DNA of 64,000 nucleotides from Rhodocyclaceae bacterium (GTDB lineage: Bacteria > Pseudomonadota > Gammaproteobacteria > Burkholderiales > Rhodocyclaceae): NCBI GenBank assembly GCA_023230455.1, contig JALNXH010000002.1:62001-126000 (forward strand), in the 5' to 3' direction. Below, piece after piece: positions 37,176-45,895 of this stretch (position 1 is its first letter; each line of letters opens with the position of its first letter). The position numbers were made by a program, and so were the translations under genes. The notes beneath the pieces were generated by a model. The model was not told the DNA's origin and searched no databases. It worked only from the letters and a program-made list of their open reading frames with translations.

Positions 37176-39029
37176 ATGTGCGGAATCTGCGGCTTCACCG
37201 GGTCACCCGACCACCTCTCCCTGAATCGAATGACGCAGGCGATCGTCCACCGCGGGCCCGACGACGTCGGATTCTGGGAGAGGGCCGATATCTCGTTGGC
37301 CATGCGCCGATTGTCCATCGTCGATCTTGAAACCGGCCAGCAACCTGTATTCAACGAGGACGGCAGCATTGGTGTCGTCTTCAACGGCGAAATCTACAAT
37401 CACCCGGAACTGCGTAGCGAACTGGAGGCGGTCGGACATCGGTTCCAGACCCATCATTCCGATACCGAGGTGCTGGTTCATCTGTATGAGGAATACGGGG
37501 ACGATTTCCTGCATCGCCTCAACGGCATGTTTGCCATAGCGCTGTGGGATTCAAGGCGGCAGAGGCTTCTGCTGGCGCGTGATCGTGCGGGGATCAAACC
37601 GCTGTATTTCGGGCGCTTCCAGGGTCGACTACTTTTCGCCTCGGAAATCAAGTCGATTCTGGCGCATCCTACGGCAAGCGCCAGCCCGAATTTCCGGGCG
37701 CTCTATCACTACTTCAGTTTCAAGAACATTCCGGCGCCGATGAGCGCCTTCGCCGGGATCGAACAATTGCGACCCGGCGAGCGGGCTATTTTTGAAAACG
37801 GTGAATTGAAGCGCGACCGCTGGTGGTCCCTCCGCTTTCAGGAAGACACGTCGCTTGATGAAGGTAGCGCTGCAGAGCGCATTCGGGCCTTGCTGGAGGA
37901 CAGCGTTCGCCTGCGCATGCGGGCCGATGTTCCTTTCGGAGCTTATCTGTCGGGCGGACTCGACAGTTCGAGCGTTGTTGCATTAATGAGCCGTATCGGC
38001 GGCCGTCGCGTCCAGACGTTTTCGCTCGTTTATGCCGACGACTTCAGACACAAGGCCGCCGACCAGGCGTATGCCCGGCAGGTAGCGAAGCTGTACGACA
38101 CCGACCATCACGAATACGTGCTCACGCACACGGATGTCCGGGACAGTATCGATGCCGTGGTTGCCGCTTTCGATGAGCCATTCTCCGGGGTCACGTCGAC
38201 CTATTTCGTTACCCGGCTCATCGCCAAGCATGTCAAGGTCGCGCTTTCGGGAGATGGGGCGGACGAACTTTTCGGTAGCTATCTTCCCCATCGACTGGCG
38301 CGGCCGCTGCATCATTTTCCGCAACTGCGAGCAAGACTGGGCGACCTCTCCGTCGCCGAGAAAGACATGCTCCAGCCGTATCTCGACCAGCCAGACTACC
38401 TGTCTGGCATGTTGGCGACAGGAGATGAGGCGAAGCGGCGCTCGGCACTTTATCTATGGGACGATCAAGGAAAGCAGGCGCTTCTGAGCGAGAAAATGCT
38501 TGCCCTTTGTGCCGACGAAAAAACGGAAAGCCTGATTCGCGAGCTCTATTCCACCTGCGACACGAGCGATCCGCTCAATCGCGCCCTGAATTGCGATTTC
38601 CAGACGCTGCTGCCGGATCAAGTGCTGGCCTTCGTGGATCGGCTGTCGATGGCCCATTCCGTGGAAGTGCGGCCGCCGTTTCTGGATTACCGGCTGATGG
38701 AGTTCGCCGCTTCGCTACCGGGCGTGATGAAAATCAGCAATGGTCGGGTAAAGCACATACTCAAGGAGGCCGTACGCGGCCTGATTCCGGATGCAGTGAT
38801 CGATCGTCCCAAGGAGGGTTTTGTTCTACCCATCGACACCTGGCTGCTCAATGACATGTGGGACTATGTCGAGGCGTTGTTGGCACCGGAAAGGCTGGAC
38901 CGGCACGGATTGCTGCAATACAAGGCGGTGCGAACGCTCCTTGACGATCACTACGCCAGAAAAGCGAACAACGGGCCGCGCATCTGGAATCTGCTGATGT
39001 TTCAGCACTGGTGGGAACGCTATGTTTAA
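37176..39029 (+). CDS. asnB: Asparagine synthase-type glutamine amidotransferase 1
   Basis: A 617-residue class II glutamine amidotransferase. The mature N-terminus begins with the nucleophile Cys2 (MCGICGFTG), followed by HRGPDD and VFNGEIYNH. The C-terminal synthetase domain has the pyrophosphate loop YLSGGLDSSSVVAL. Homologues inside O-antigen loci (for example WbpS of Pseudomonas aeruginosa O6) are thought to amidate sugar carboxyl groups, and this copy heads a chain of overlapping sugar genes, so a sugar-amide role is likely; plain asparagine synthesis cannot be excluded. Its stop overlaps the acetyltransferase start by eight bases. Confidence 0.9.
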   Translation: MCGICGFTGSPDHLSLNRMTQAIVHRGPDDVGFWERADISLAMRRLSIVDLETGQQPVFNEDGSIGVVFNGEIYNHPELRSELEAVGHRFQTHHSDTEVLVHLYEEYGDDFLHRLNGMFAIALWDSRRQRLLLARDRAGIKPLYFGRFQGRLLFASEIKSILAHPTASASPNFRALYHYFSFKNIPAPMSAFAGIEQLRPGERAIFENGELKRDRWWSLRFQEDTSLDEGSAAERIRALLEDSVRLRMRADVPFGAYLSGGLDSSSVVALMSRIGGRRVQTFSLVYADDFRHKAADQAYARQVAKLYDTDHHEYVLTHTDVRDSIDAVVAAFDEPFSGVTSTYFVTRLIAKHVKVALSGDGADELFGSYLPHRLARPLHHFPQLRARLGDLSVAEKDMLQPYLDQPDYLSGMLATGDEAKRRSALYLWDDQGKQALLSEKMLALCADEKTESLIRELYSTCDTSDPLNRALNCDFQTLLPDQVLAFVDRLSMAHSVEVRPPFLDYRLMEFAASLPGVMKISNGRVKHILKEAVRGLIPDAVIDRPKEGFVLPIDTWLLNDMWDYVEALLAPERLDRHGLLQYKAVRTLLDDHYARKANNGPRIWNLLMFQHWWERYV

Positions 39030-39570
39030 TGCGGCCGCCCCGGCGCGACTGGTGGCGATGGGGGACGAGCATCTCTCCGCAACGTTGCGCTGGCTCGTGC
39101 AATCGGGCGAGTTGAGAAAGCAGGTGGATTGCCTTCACCCCCCCACCGAAGCAGGCAACGCTGCCTATTGGCGGAGTCGGTGGGAGATGGACAACAGAAG
39201 GGACTTTGCCATCATTCTTGGCGACGGTAGGCACGTTGGCAATTGCGGTTTATGCGACATCGATGGTGCAAGAGGAAAAGCCCAGCTGTGGATCTATCTG
39301 GGGGATAGTCATGGACGCGGATATGGTGTGGCGGCCGTCGACCGGCTATTATCGTTCGCGTTTCTCGAGCTGGGGCTCAATCGTATATATCTCCGCGTTG
39401 TCGCTTCGAATCCCCGGGCACGAGATTTCTACCTTCGGCGAGGCTTCGTCGAGGAGGGTGTCTTTCGACAGGACACCCGGCAAGAAGAAAAGTTTGTCGA
39501 TTCCATCGCGATGTCGATGCTGGCGTCGGAATATCGGCCCGGAGTATCGGGACACGCAGGTGGCATATGA
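39022..39570 (+). CDS. GNAT-family N-acetyltransferase
   Basis: A 182-residue acetyltransferase of the RimJ/RimL-like GNAT group. The acetyl-CoA loop region is GDSHGRGYGVAAVDRLLSFAF (key part: RGYGVAA, near residue 100), followed by LNRIYLRVVASNPRARDFYLR and the C-terminal GFVEEGVFR. Between an amidotransferase and an aminotransferase/dehydratase pair it is a good candidate to acetylate the amino group of a nucleotide-linked amino sugar. It overlaps both neighbours (8 and 4 bases). Confidence 0.87.
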   Translation: MFNAAAPARLVAMGDEHLSATLRWLVQSGELRKQVDCLHPPTEAGNAAYWRSRWEMDNRRDFAIILGDGRHVGNCGLCDIDGARGKAQLWIYLGDSHGRGYGVAAVDRLLSFAFLELGLNRIYLRVVASNPRARDFYLRRGFVEEGVFRQDTRQEEKFVDSIAMSMLASEYRPGVSGHAGGI

Positions 39571-40256
39571 GCACGCTGGTGATTCTTCAGCCCGGCTATC
39601 TTCCTTGGCTCGGGTTTTTTGATCAGATGTTGCGCAGCGACGTGTTTGTATACTATGACGATGTGCAGTACGACAAACACGGCTGGCGCAACCGCAACCG
39701 CATCAAGTCCCCGGCCGGGCCGACCTGGCTGACGGTCCCGGTATTGAATAGCGGACGATTGGGACAGCCGATCATCGACGTGGTCATCGACAATCGCCAG
39801 CCCTGGGCGCGCAAGCACGTCACCACCATAGCCCATAACTACGCCGCAGCACCTTACCTGAAACGCTACTTGCCGCAGCTGGAGGAGATACTGCACCGGC
39901 CGTGGGAGCGCTTGGCCGAACTCGATATCGCCGTGGTGGAGCTGATGTGTGAGTGGATGGGCATTCGTCGAACCGTAAGACGCGCCTCACAACTCAATGT
40001 CGGCGGTGAACGGAGTCAGCGGCTGCTGGACATATGCCGACACTTTGGGGCTGACACCTATCTGACCGGGGATTCGGCGAGGAACTACCTTGATCTGGAT
40101 CTGTTTGCGGCCGGCGGCCTCCGGGTAGAGTGGCAATCGTATGTGCATCCCGTCTATCGCCAGCTCCACGGCGAGTTTGCGCCCTATCTGTCGGCGCTGG
40201 ACTTGGTGCTGAACATGGGGCCGGAGAGCCTGAATATTTTGGAAGGAAAGATGTGA
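39567..40256 (+). CDS. WbqC-family protein
   Basis: A 229-residue protein of the WbqC-like family, recognised by ILQPGYLPWLGFFDQM at the N-terminus, YYDDVQYDKHGWRNRNRIK and WLTVPV. The family is common in O-antigen and other nucleotide-sugar clusters, but its reaction is not established as far as I can tell. It sits between the acetyltransferase and the dehydratase with four-base overlaps on both sides, so it should belong to the same sugar-modifying step. Confidence 0.88.
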   Translation: MSTLVILQPGYLPWLGFFDQMLRSDVFVYYDDVQYDKHGWRNRNRIKSPAGPTWLTVPVLNSGRLGQPIIDVVIDNRQPWARKHVTTIAHNYAAAPYLKRYLPQLEEILHRPWERLAELDIAVVELMCEWMGIRRTVRRASQLNVGGERSQRLLDICRHFGADTYLTGDSARNYLDLDLFAAGGLRVEWQSYVHPVYRQLHGEFAPYLSALDLVLNMGPESLNILEGKM

Positions 40257-41281
40257 AAACAATCCTTATTACCGGCGGTGCCGGATTCATCGGCAGTAAT
40301 TTCGTGCGCCATCTCTACGAACGCTATCCGGGCTACCGGATCATCGTTCTGGATGCCCTGACCTACGCGGGCAGCGTTCAGAACCTGCCGCAGGGTAGCT
40401 TCGATTCTGACCGGTTCGAGTTCTGGTACGGCAACGTGCTCAACGCGGACCTGGTCGATTCCCTGGTGTCGAGATCGGACCTTGTGTTTCATTTCGCCGC
40501 GGAGTCCCACGTCACCCGCTCGATCTTCGACAACCGGCTCTTTTTCGAAACGGACGTGCTGGGCACCCAGGTGGTGTCCAACGCCGTGTTGCGCAATCGT
40601 GATCGTGTTGAACTGTTCGTGCATATCTCCACATCGGAAGTCTATGGTACGGCCGAGTCCGACCTGATGGATGAAACGCATCCGTTGAATCCGATGAGCC
40701 CCTATGCCGCCGCCAAATGCGGCGCGGACCGGCTGGTTTATTCGTACTGGCAGACTTACCAGCTGCCTGCCGTGATCGTGCGGCCATTCAACAACTTCGG
40801 CCCCTATCAGCATCTCGAAAAGGTGGTTCCCCGCTTCATCACCAGCTGTATCCTAGGCGAACCTCTCACGGTGCATGGCGATGGATCAGCACGCCGCGAT
40901 TTTCTCCATGTCGCCGATCACTGCGAGGCTTTGGATCGGATCATGCATGTGGAGCGAAGCAAGGTGATCGGCCAGGTTCTCAATCTGGGGACGCGGGCAG
41001 ATGTCAGCGTTCTCGAAATTGCACAGGCGGTCAAGCGCCTGATGGCAGACAGGTTGAGCGAACTGCAGTTCATCGGCAATCGGCCGGGGCAGGTGTTCAG
41101 GCATACCTGCGACGCTGCAAAAGCCAGCCGATTGCTGGATTGGACCCCGAAACTATCCTTCGAGGAAGGCCTCCGCCAGACCATCGACTGGTATGTTGCC
41201 AACGAGGTGTGGTGGCAGCCGCAGCGCTGGATGCGGCATATCCCCATCGTCACCGCCGACGGCAAGAGGGAACTCCATTGA
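40253..41281 (+). CDS. Nucleotide-sugar 4,6-dehydratase (RmlB/LegB-like SDR)
   Basis: A 342-residue extended SDR. It has the NAD motif GGAGFIGSNF, STSEVYGTAE and the catalytic Tyr151/Lys155 (YAAAK). RPFNNFGPYQHLEK and a long C-terminal tail (WWQPQRWMRHIP) resemble dehydratases acting on dTDP-glucose or nucleotide-linked GlcNAc; the nucleotide cannot be told from the sequence. The product, a 4-keto-6-deoxy sugar, would be the substrate of the aminotransferase that follows. The start is GTG in a GTGA overlap with the WbqC-family gene. Confidence 0.87.
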   Translation: MKTILITGGAGFIGSNFVRHLYERYPGYRIIVLDALTYAGSVQNLPQGSFDSDRFEFWYGNVLNADLVDSLVSRSDLVFHFAAESHVTRSIFDNRLFFETDVLGTQVVSNAVLRNRDRVELFVHISTSEVYGTAESDLMDETHPLNPMSPYAAAKCGADRLVYSYWQTYQLPAVIVRPFNNFGPYQHLEKVVPRFITSCILGEPLTVHGDGSARRDFLHVADHCEALDRIMHVERSKVIGQVLNLGTRADVSVLEIAQAVKRLMADRLSELQFIGNRPGQVFRHTCDAAKASRLLDWTPKLSFEEGLRQTIDWYVANEVWWQPQRWMRHIPIVTADGKRELH

Positions 41282-42417
41282 AGCGGAATATACCCTTCTA
41301 TCTGCATGACCTCGGTCAAGAGGAGGTTGATGCAGTCGCTGCCGTCCTGGCCGGGCCGATCCTGACCACGGGTGATACTGTGGCGACGTTCGAGAGCCTG
41401 TTTGCCAAATTTCTCGGCAGGAAGCATGCCCTTGGCGTTACCAGTTGCACCGGTGCGTTGCACATGTCTTTGCTCTCCCTCGGGATCGGCCCAGGTGATG
41501 AAGTCATAACAACCCCGATGACTTTCATCGCCACGTCGACTGCGATCATGGAAGCGGGGGCCACCCCCGTTTTTGTCGACGTCGAACCGGACACCGGAAA
41601 TCTCGACGCCGCCAGGATAGAGGCGGCCATCACGCCCCGAACCAAGGCCATCCTTCCGGTACATCTCTACGGACTGATGTGCGACATGCGAAAAGTCCGT
41701 GCGGTGGCGGATGCCCATGGTCTGAATGTGGTGGAGGATTGCGCCCACTGCGTAGAGGGCGAAAGGGACGGCATCAAACCCGGACAACTTTCCGATGCGG
41801 CCTGCTTCAGCTTTTATGCAACCAAGAATCTGACCTGTGGCGAAGGTGGAGCGCTGGTCACCGATCGCAGCGATCTTGTGGACAAGCTGAAATTACTCCG
41901 CCTGCACGGCATGACCAAGACCGCCGCCGACCGCCAGCGGGAGGGCTATAAGCATTGGGACATGGTAGAGCTGGGCTGGAAATACAATATGGACAACATC
42001 CAGGCCGCGCTGTTGTTGCCGCAGATGAAGCGCCTCGGCGACAAGCTGCTGAAACGCGAGGCGCTGGCGAAGCTCTATACCGCCAAGCTGGAGGATATTC
42101 CGGGCATCAGGTTGCCGGCCAGTCGTGCTGCGACGACGCATGCAAGACATCTGTTTCCGGTCTGGGTCGACGGCGGAATTCGCGATGCTGTCGTCGCCGG
42201 GCTGCACGATGCAAGTATTGGCGTTGTGGTGAACTATCGCCCGATTCACCTGCTGACCTACTTTTCCGACACGCTCCGCTATCGGAGCGGCGATTTTCCG
42301 ATCGCTGAATCGATTGGCGATGCCACCTTGTCCCTGCCCTTTTTCCCGACGATGGCCGAGGCGGACGTTGTGTACGTAAGCGAGGTCTTGTCCAGGCTCG
42401 TGGCGGAGCTCAGGTGA
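41278..42417 (+). CDS. DegT/DnrJ/EryC1 nucleotide-sugar aminotransferase
   Basis: A 379-residue PLP enzyme that aminates a keto sugar. The PLP lysine is Lys183 in FYATKNLTCGEGG, and VTSCTGALHMSLLSLGI and VVEDCAHC are typical. No ATG or GTG fits the start: the first residues that match the family (KRNIPFYLHDLGQEE) follow a TTG at 41278, which overlaps the preceding stop (TTGA) and has AAGAGGGA seven bases upstream, so TTG is taken as the start. With the dehydratase it should form a 4-amino-4,6-dideoxy sugar, a substrate for the GNAT enzyme at 39022. Confidence 0.88.
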   Translation: MKRNIPFYLHDLGQEEVDAVAAVLAGPILTTGDTVATFESLFAKFLGRKHALGVTSCTGALHMSLLSLGIGPGDEVITTPMTFIATSTAIMEAGATPVFVDVEPDTGNLDAARIEAAITPRTKAILPVHLYGLMCDMRKVRAVADAHGLNVVEDCAHCVEGERDGIKPGQLSDAACFSFYATKNLTCGEGGALVTDRSDLVDKLKLLRLHGMTKTAADRQREGYKHWDMVELGWKYNMDNIQAALLLPQMKRLGDKLLKREALAKLYTAKLEDIPGIRLPASRAATTHARHLFPVWVDGGIRDAVVAGLHDASIGVVVNYRPIHLLTYFSDTLRYRSGDFPIAESIGDATLSLPFFPTMAEADVVYVSEVLSRLVAELR

Positions 42418-42467
42418 TCTGGGGACGCGTAGATGGCTGTCCGACTGGCCCCGCCTGACCGTCTGCC

Positions 42468-43778
42468 GTGAAAATCGGACTCGGGAAAAGTTTTGCCTGG
42501 ACGCTGCTGGGAAAGGCAGCCCTGCTCCTGGGCGGAGTCATCACCGCCGCGCTGGTCAACCGTGCACTGGCGCCCGCCGGGAGAGGCTTCCTTGCCGAGA
42601 TCCAGACCTGGGCGGCGGCTTTTGCCGTGATATTCGGCTTCAGTCTCGATACGGCGATTTACCATTTCGCGAATCGCCAGCGCTATGTGCTGTCGGACTC
42701 CGAGAGATTGACCACCGTTCTTGCAACCAGTCTCGGGGCGGCGCTGATCGCCGTTCTTTTCTTTGCGGCGCTGGTGGCCGCATTTCCTGGCGTGCTGTCG
42801 CCATCGGCCAGAGGCGCGCTGCCCCTCTTGGTGGCACTGCTCCTATCCACCCTGTTCTTCACCAATCTCCAGACGCTGGCGCAGGCGACAGGCAACGTCA
42901 GAACCGTCGCGCTTACGTCCTCCATCCAGGCAGCGACGGCGCTGGGCCTGATAATACCGGCCTTTTTCGTCCATAGGCTTGACCTCGATTACGTCCTCAT
43001 GGCGACGGTGTTGGCACAGATGTTCGGCATTGCCGCGGTTGTTCTCGCATTCAGGCGAAGTGGAGTCGTCCCCGTTGGTCGCCTCGACCGGAAACTTGTC
43101 GGCGAGTTTTTGCTTTCCGGGCTGAAGCAGCATGTGGCAACGATCTCGACCTTTGCCTACACGAAGGTGAATCAGCTTCTGGTGTTCAACTACGCCGGTG
43201 AGGCACAGGCAGGTATGTTCGCCGCGGCGCTGACACTGGCATTCTGGATTTTCGGCGGATTCAGTGCTCTGCAGCTTGCGCTGTATCCACGGACCATCCA
43301 TTTTGCCGACGATCTCGAAGTGACCGTGCGTACCCTGCGAATTGCGTTCTATTCCGGTGGCCTGCTCTGCCTCGGCGCAATGCTTTTCGCCAAGCAGATT
43401 CTTATGGCGTATGGTGGCGCGGCCTTCGTCGATGCAGCCCCCATCCTGCGTCTGATGATTCTCTCGGCATGGTTCCTCTCCATGTCGTCCCTGGTGGCAC
43501 CTTATTATGTGAAACACGGGGCGTTTCGCCTCGCGGCGGCAACAGCCATATTGCTGGGCCTGATCAGCGTCGCCATCAATTTATGGCTGGTGCCTTCTTA
43601 TCAGGCCATCGGCGCCGCCGCAGCGACCGCCATGACGACCCTGTTGGGTTTCGGTTTGGTATTTTCAATGTTGCGAATTCTCTCCGGCCGCTGGCTCTGG
43701 CGTATTTTCAGGCCAGACTTCCGCGCGGAAATGGCTGGATTCCGTCAGCGCAGAATTCCTTACAGCGGGCCGCAGTAG
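42468..43778 (+). CDS. Wzx-type polysaccharide flippase
   Basis: A 436-residue integral membrane protein with about 12 predicted helices and few charged residues. It belongs to the polysaccharide transporter/MATE-like (MOP) group that flips lipid-linked O-units across the inner membrane. The start is GTG (VKIGLGKSFAWTLLGK). A flippase implies Wzy-dependent assembly, but no Wzy-like polymerase was seen in the window. A 50-base gap separates it from the aminotransferase gene. Confidence 0.8.
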   Translation: MKIGLGKSFAWTLLGKAALLLGGVITAALVNRALAPAGRGFLAEIQTWAAAFAVIFGFSLDTAIYHFANRQRYVLSDSERLTTVLATSLGAALIAVLFFAALVAAFPGVLSPSARGALPLLVALLLSTLFFTNLQTLAQATGNVRTVALTSSIQAATALGLIIPAFFVHRLDLDYVLMATVLAQMFGIAAVVLAFRRSGVVPVGRLDRKLVGEFLLSGLKQHVATISTFAYTKVNQLLVFNYAGEAQAGMFAAALTLAFWIFGGFSALQLALYPRTIHFADDLEVTVRTLRIAFYSGGLLCLGAMLFAKQILMAYGGAAFVDAAPILRLMILSAWFLSMSSLVAPYYVKHGAFRLAAATAILLGLISVAINLWLVPSYQAIGAAAATAMTTLLGFGLVFSMLRILSGRWLWRIFRPDFRAEMAGFRQRRIPYSGPQ

Positions 43779-43807
43779 TCTCCTCTGACCCCCTGATATC
43801 GGCACCC

Positions 43808-45022
43808 ATGAGCTATCTGATTTTCTGTTCGTTCGAAGTTGGCGGATTTCCGTACATGATGAGCGACGTCCTCAGCCGTCATGGCGTGCCCGTGCGCTAC
43901 GTGTCCATTGATCGCTGGGCCCGCGGACACGATTCGAGCGCTTTCCATTTCGGTGGGGCGCGTCCGGACTGGGATCTCACGGACAGATTCGCCGGCACAT
44001 TCATTTCGCCGGCGCGATTGATCGCCGTACTCGAAGGCCTCCGCAGGGAATTCGGCATTACGCATTGCTTTGCTACCGGCAGCCAATCCTTCCTTCTTGC
44101 CGCGGCGGGTTACCGGTACAACTACTGGAGCTACGGCGGTGACGTGTGCCAGATACCGCGCCTAGGCAAGCTGCCGCACAATCCCCTGCGCCCACGTGAG
44201 TGGGCCGGAAAGGCACGGCAACTGTTGGACCGGCGCCGCGTGCTCAAGTCGATTGCCGCCGCAGATGCGGTGCAGATTGCGCCCTATCAGTGGCCGATCC
44301 TTCATGAACTGATTCCAGGCAAGCCACTTTTTTTCCTGCCGCACATGCTGAAAGCCGTTGCCCCGGAAGACATCGCGCTGAAAAAGAAGCGGGCCAGAGA
44401 AGTCCTCACTCGACGCTACGCCGCCAGACATTTCTTCTTCTCCTCGACCCGACACTTCTGGCGTTACTACGGTGGTAACGACATGGCCGATGGCAACAAC
44501 AAGGGCAACGATGTTGTCCTACGTGCGTTTTCGCTCTATTCCGCTCGGCCTGGAACCGAAGACGACAGGCTGGTTCTTGTGCGCAAGGGCCCGGACGTCG
44601 GCGCGTCAATCGACTTGGTGCGCCAACTGGGGCTGCAAGACCGGGTGATCTGGGTAGCCGAAGTGGGCCGTGAAGAACTTGGAGATCACTATCTGGCGGC
44701 CAGTGCCTGTCTGGGCCAGTTTGCCACCCCCGTACTGACCTACACCGCGCTTGAGCCCCTGGCTTTCGGAACGCCGTCTGTGTCGGGCTATACGCACGCC
44801 CATTCGGCGGACGTTCCTTTCTACGCTGGTGGTGTACCGGTTTTCGATTCAAACGATCCGCCTGCGATCGCCGACCATCTTTACGCGCTGACGCACGACG
44901 AAGCGAAGGCGCGGGAAACCGGTGACGCAGGCCTCAGATGGGTGAATGAAAACTGCTCGGAATCGAACTTTGTCAGGAGTTTTCTCGCATGTTTCGATCC
45001 ACAGCGATCGTTCATCTCCTGA
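43808..45022 (+). CDS. Glycosyltransferase (GT-B fold, likely family 4)
   Basis: A 404-residue predicted glycosyltransferase. The N-terminal half starts YLIFCSFEVGGFPYMMSDVL. The C-terminal half has a donor-site-like segment, YTALEPLAFGTPSVSGY, and a late WVNENCSESNFVRSF helix as in GT4 enzymes. Similarity to known members is weak and the sugar and linkage are unknown. It lies 29 bases after the flippase gene and is followed by a methyltransferase gene after 20 bases. Confidence 0.7.
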   Translation: MSYLIFCSFEVGGFPYMMSDVLSRHGVPVRYVSIDRWARGHDSSAFHFGGARPDWDLTDRFAGTFISPARLIAVLEGLRREFGITHCFATGSQSFLLAAAGYRYNYWSYGGDVCQIPRLGKLPHNPLRPREWAGKARQLLDRRRVLKSIAAADAVQIAPYQWPILHELIPGKPLFFLPHMLKAVAPEDIALKKKRAREVLTRRYAARHFFFSSTRHFWRYYGGNDMADGNNKGNDVVLRAFSLYSARPGTEDDRLVLVRKGPDVGASIDLVRQLGLQDRVIWVAEVGREELGDHYLAASACLGQFATPVLTYTALEPLAFGTPSVSGYTHAHSADVPFYAGGVPVFDSNDPPAIADHLYALTHDEAKARETGDAGLRWVNENCSESNFVRSFLACFDPQRSFIS

Positions 45023-45042
45023 CAACCGAGCGGCAGAAAAAA

Positions 45043-45885
45043 ATGAACCTACACTCAGCGGACAACCGGGATTCAAAAGTCGTGCAGGCTTTTGGAGAGG
45101 AATGGGCGCGATTTTCCCAGCAGTCACTCGTCGCCTCGGAGCGCGCCGCGATCTTCGCGGATTATTTCGCCATTTTCCCATGGTCGTTATTACCGGAGGC
45201 ACCGCGCGGTGCGGATATCGGCTGCGGCAGTGGGCGCTGGGCCGCTGTCGTTGCCGACAAGGTCGGACATCTGGCGTGCATTGATGCCAGTCCGCAAGCT
45301 CTGGATGTCGCGAGACGAAACCTGATGGGCGCGAGCAATGTGGACTTCCATGTCGCGGATGTCGGAAGTCTTCCCTTTGCCGATGCCGAACTGGACTTCG
45401 CGTATTCCCTCGGTGTACTCCATCACGTTCCGGATACCGGACGCGCCATTGCCGAGATTGTTCGCTGCCTCAAGCCCGGCGGAATCTTTCTGGTTTACCT
45501 TTACTACGCACTCGACAACCGGCCCTTATGGTTCAGATTGATGTGGCGGGCCTCCAATGCCGCGCGCGGTTTGATCAGTCGCCTGCCGTCGAGGTTGCGC
45601 TTCCCCATTTGCGACCTTATCGCCGCTGGCGTTTACTGGCCGCTGGCAAAATTTTCGGCGCTGCAGGAAAAAACAGGGATGTCGGTGGCGCACCTTCCAC
45701 TGAGTTATTACCGTGACAAGTCCTTTTACGTCATGCGCACCGATGCCCTGGATCGTTTCGGTACGCGTCTGGAGAAGCGTTTTTCCCGCAACGAGATTAC
45801 GGCAATGCTCAAGGACTGCGGGTTGACCGACATTGCGTTCTCGCCCCGCGCGCCGCATTGGTGCGCCGTGGCGCGAAAGGCGTGA
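45043..45885 (+). CDS. Class I SAM-dependent methyltransferase
   Basis: A 280-residue methyltransferase with motif I ADIGCGSGRWAAVVA, an acidic LACIDASPQALDVA strand and YSLGVLHHVPD later. Such enzymes in O-antigen loci O-methylate a sugar or the chain end; here the substrate is unknown. The ATG at 45043 is chosen because the open frame upstream overlaps the glycosyltransferase gene and the family N-terminus begins near there. The amidotransferase gene follows after 10 bases. Confidence 0.8.
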   Translation: MNLHSADNRDSKVVQAFGEEWARFSQQSLVASERAAIFADYFAIFPWSLLPEAPRGADIGCGSGRWAAVVADKVGHLACIDASPQALDVARRNLMGASNVDFHVADVGSLPFADAELDFAYSLGVLHHVPDTGRAIAEIVRCLKPGGIFLVYLYYALDNRPLWFRLMWRASNAARGLISRLPSRLRFPICDLIAAGVYWPLAKFSALQEKTGMSVAHLPLSYYRDKSFYVMRTDALDRFGTRLEKRFSRNEITAMLKDCGLTDIAFSPRAPHWCAVARKA

Positions 45886-45895
45886 GGGGCTTGCC

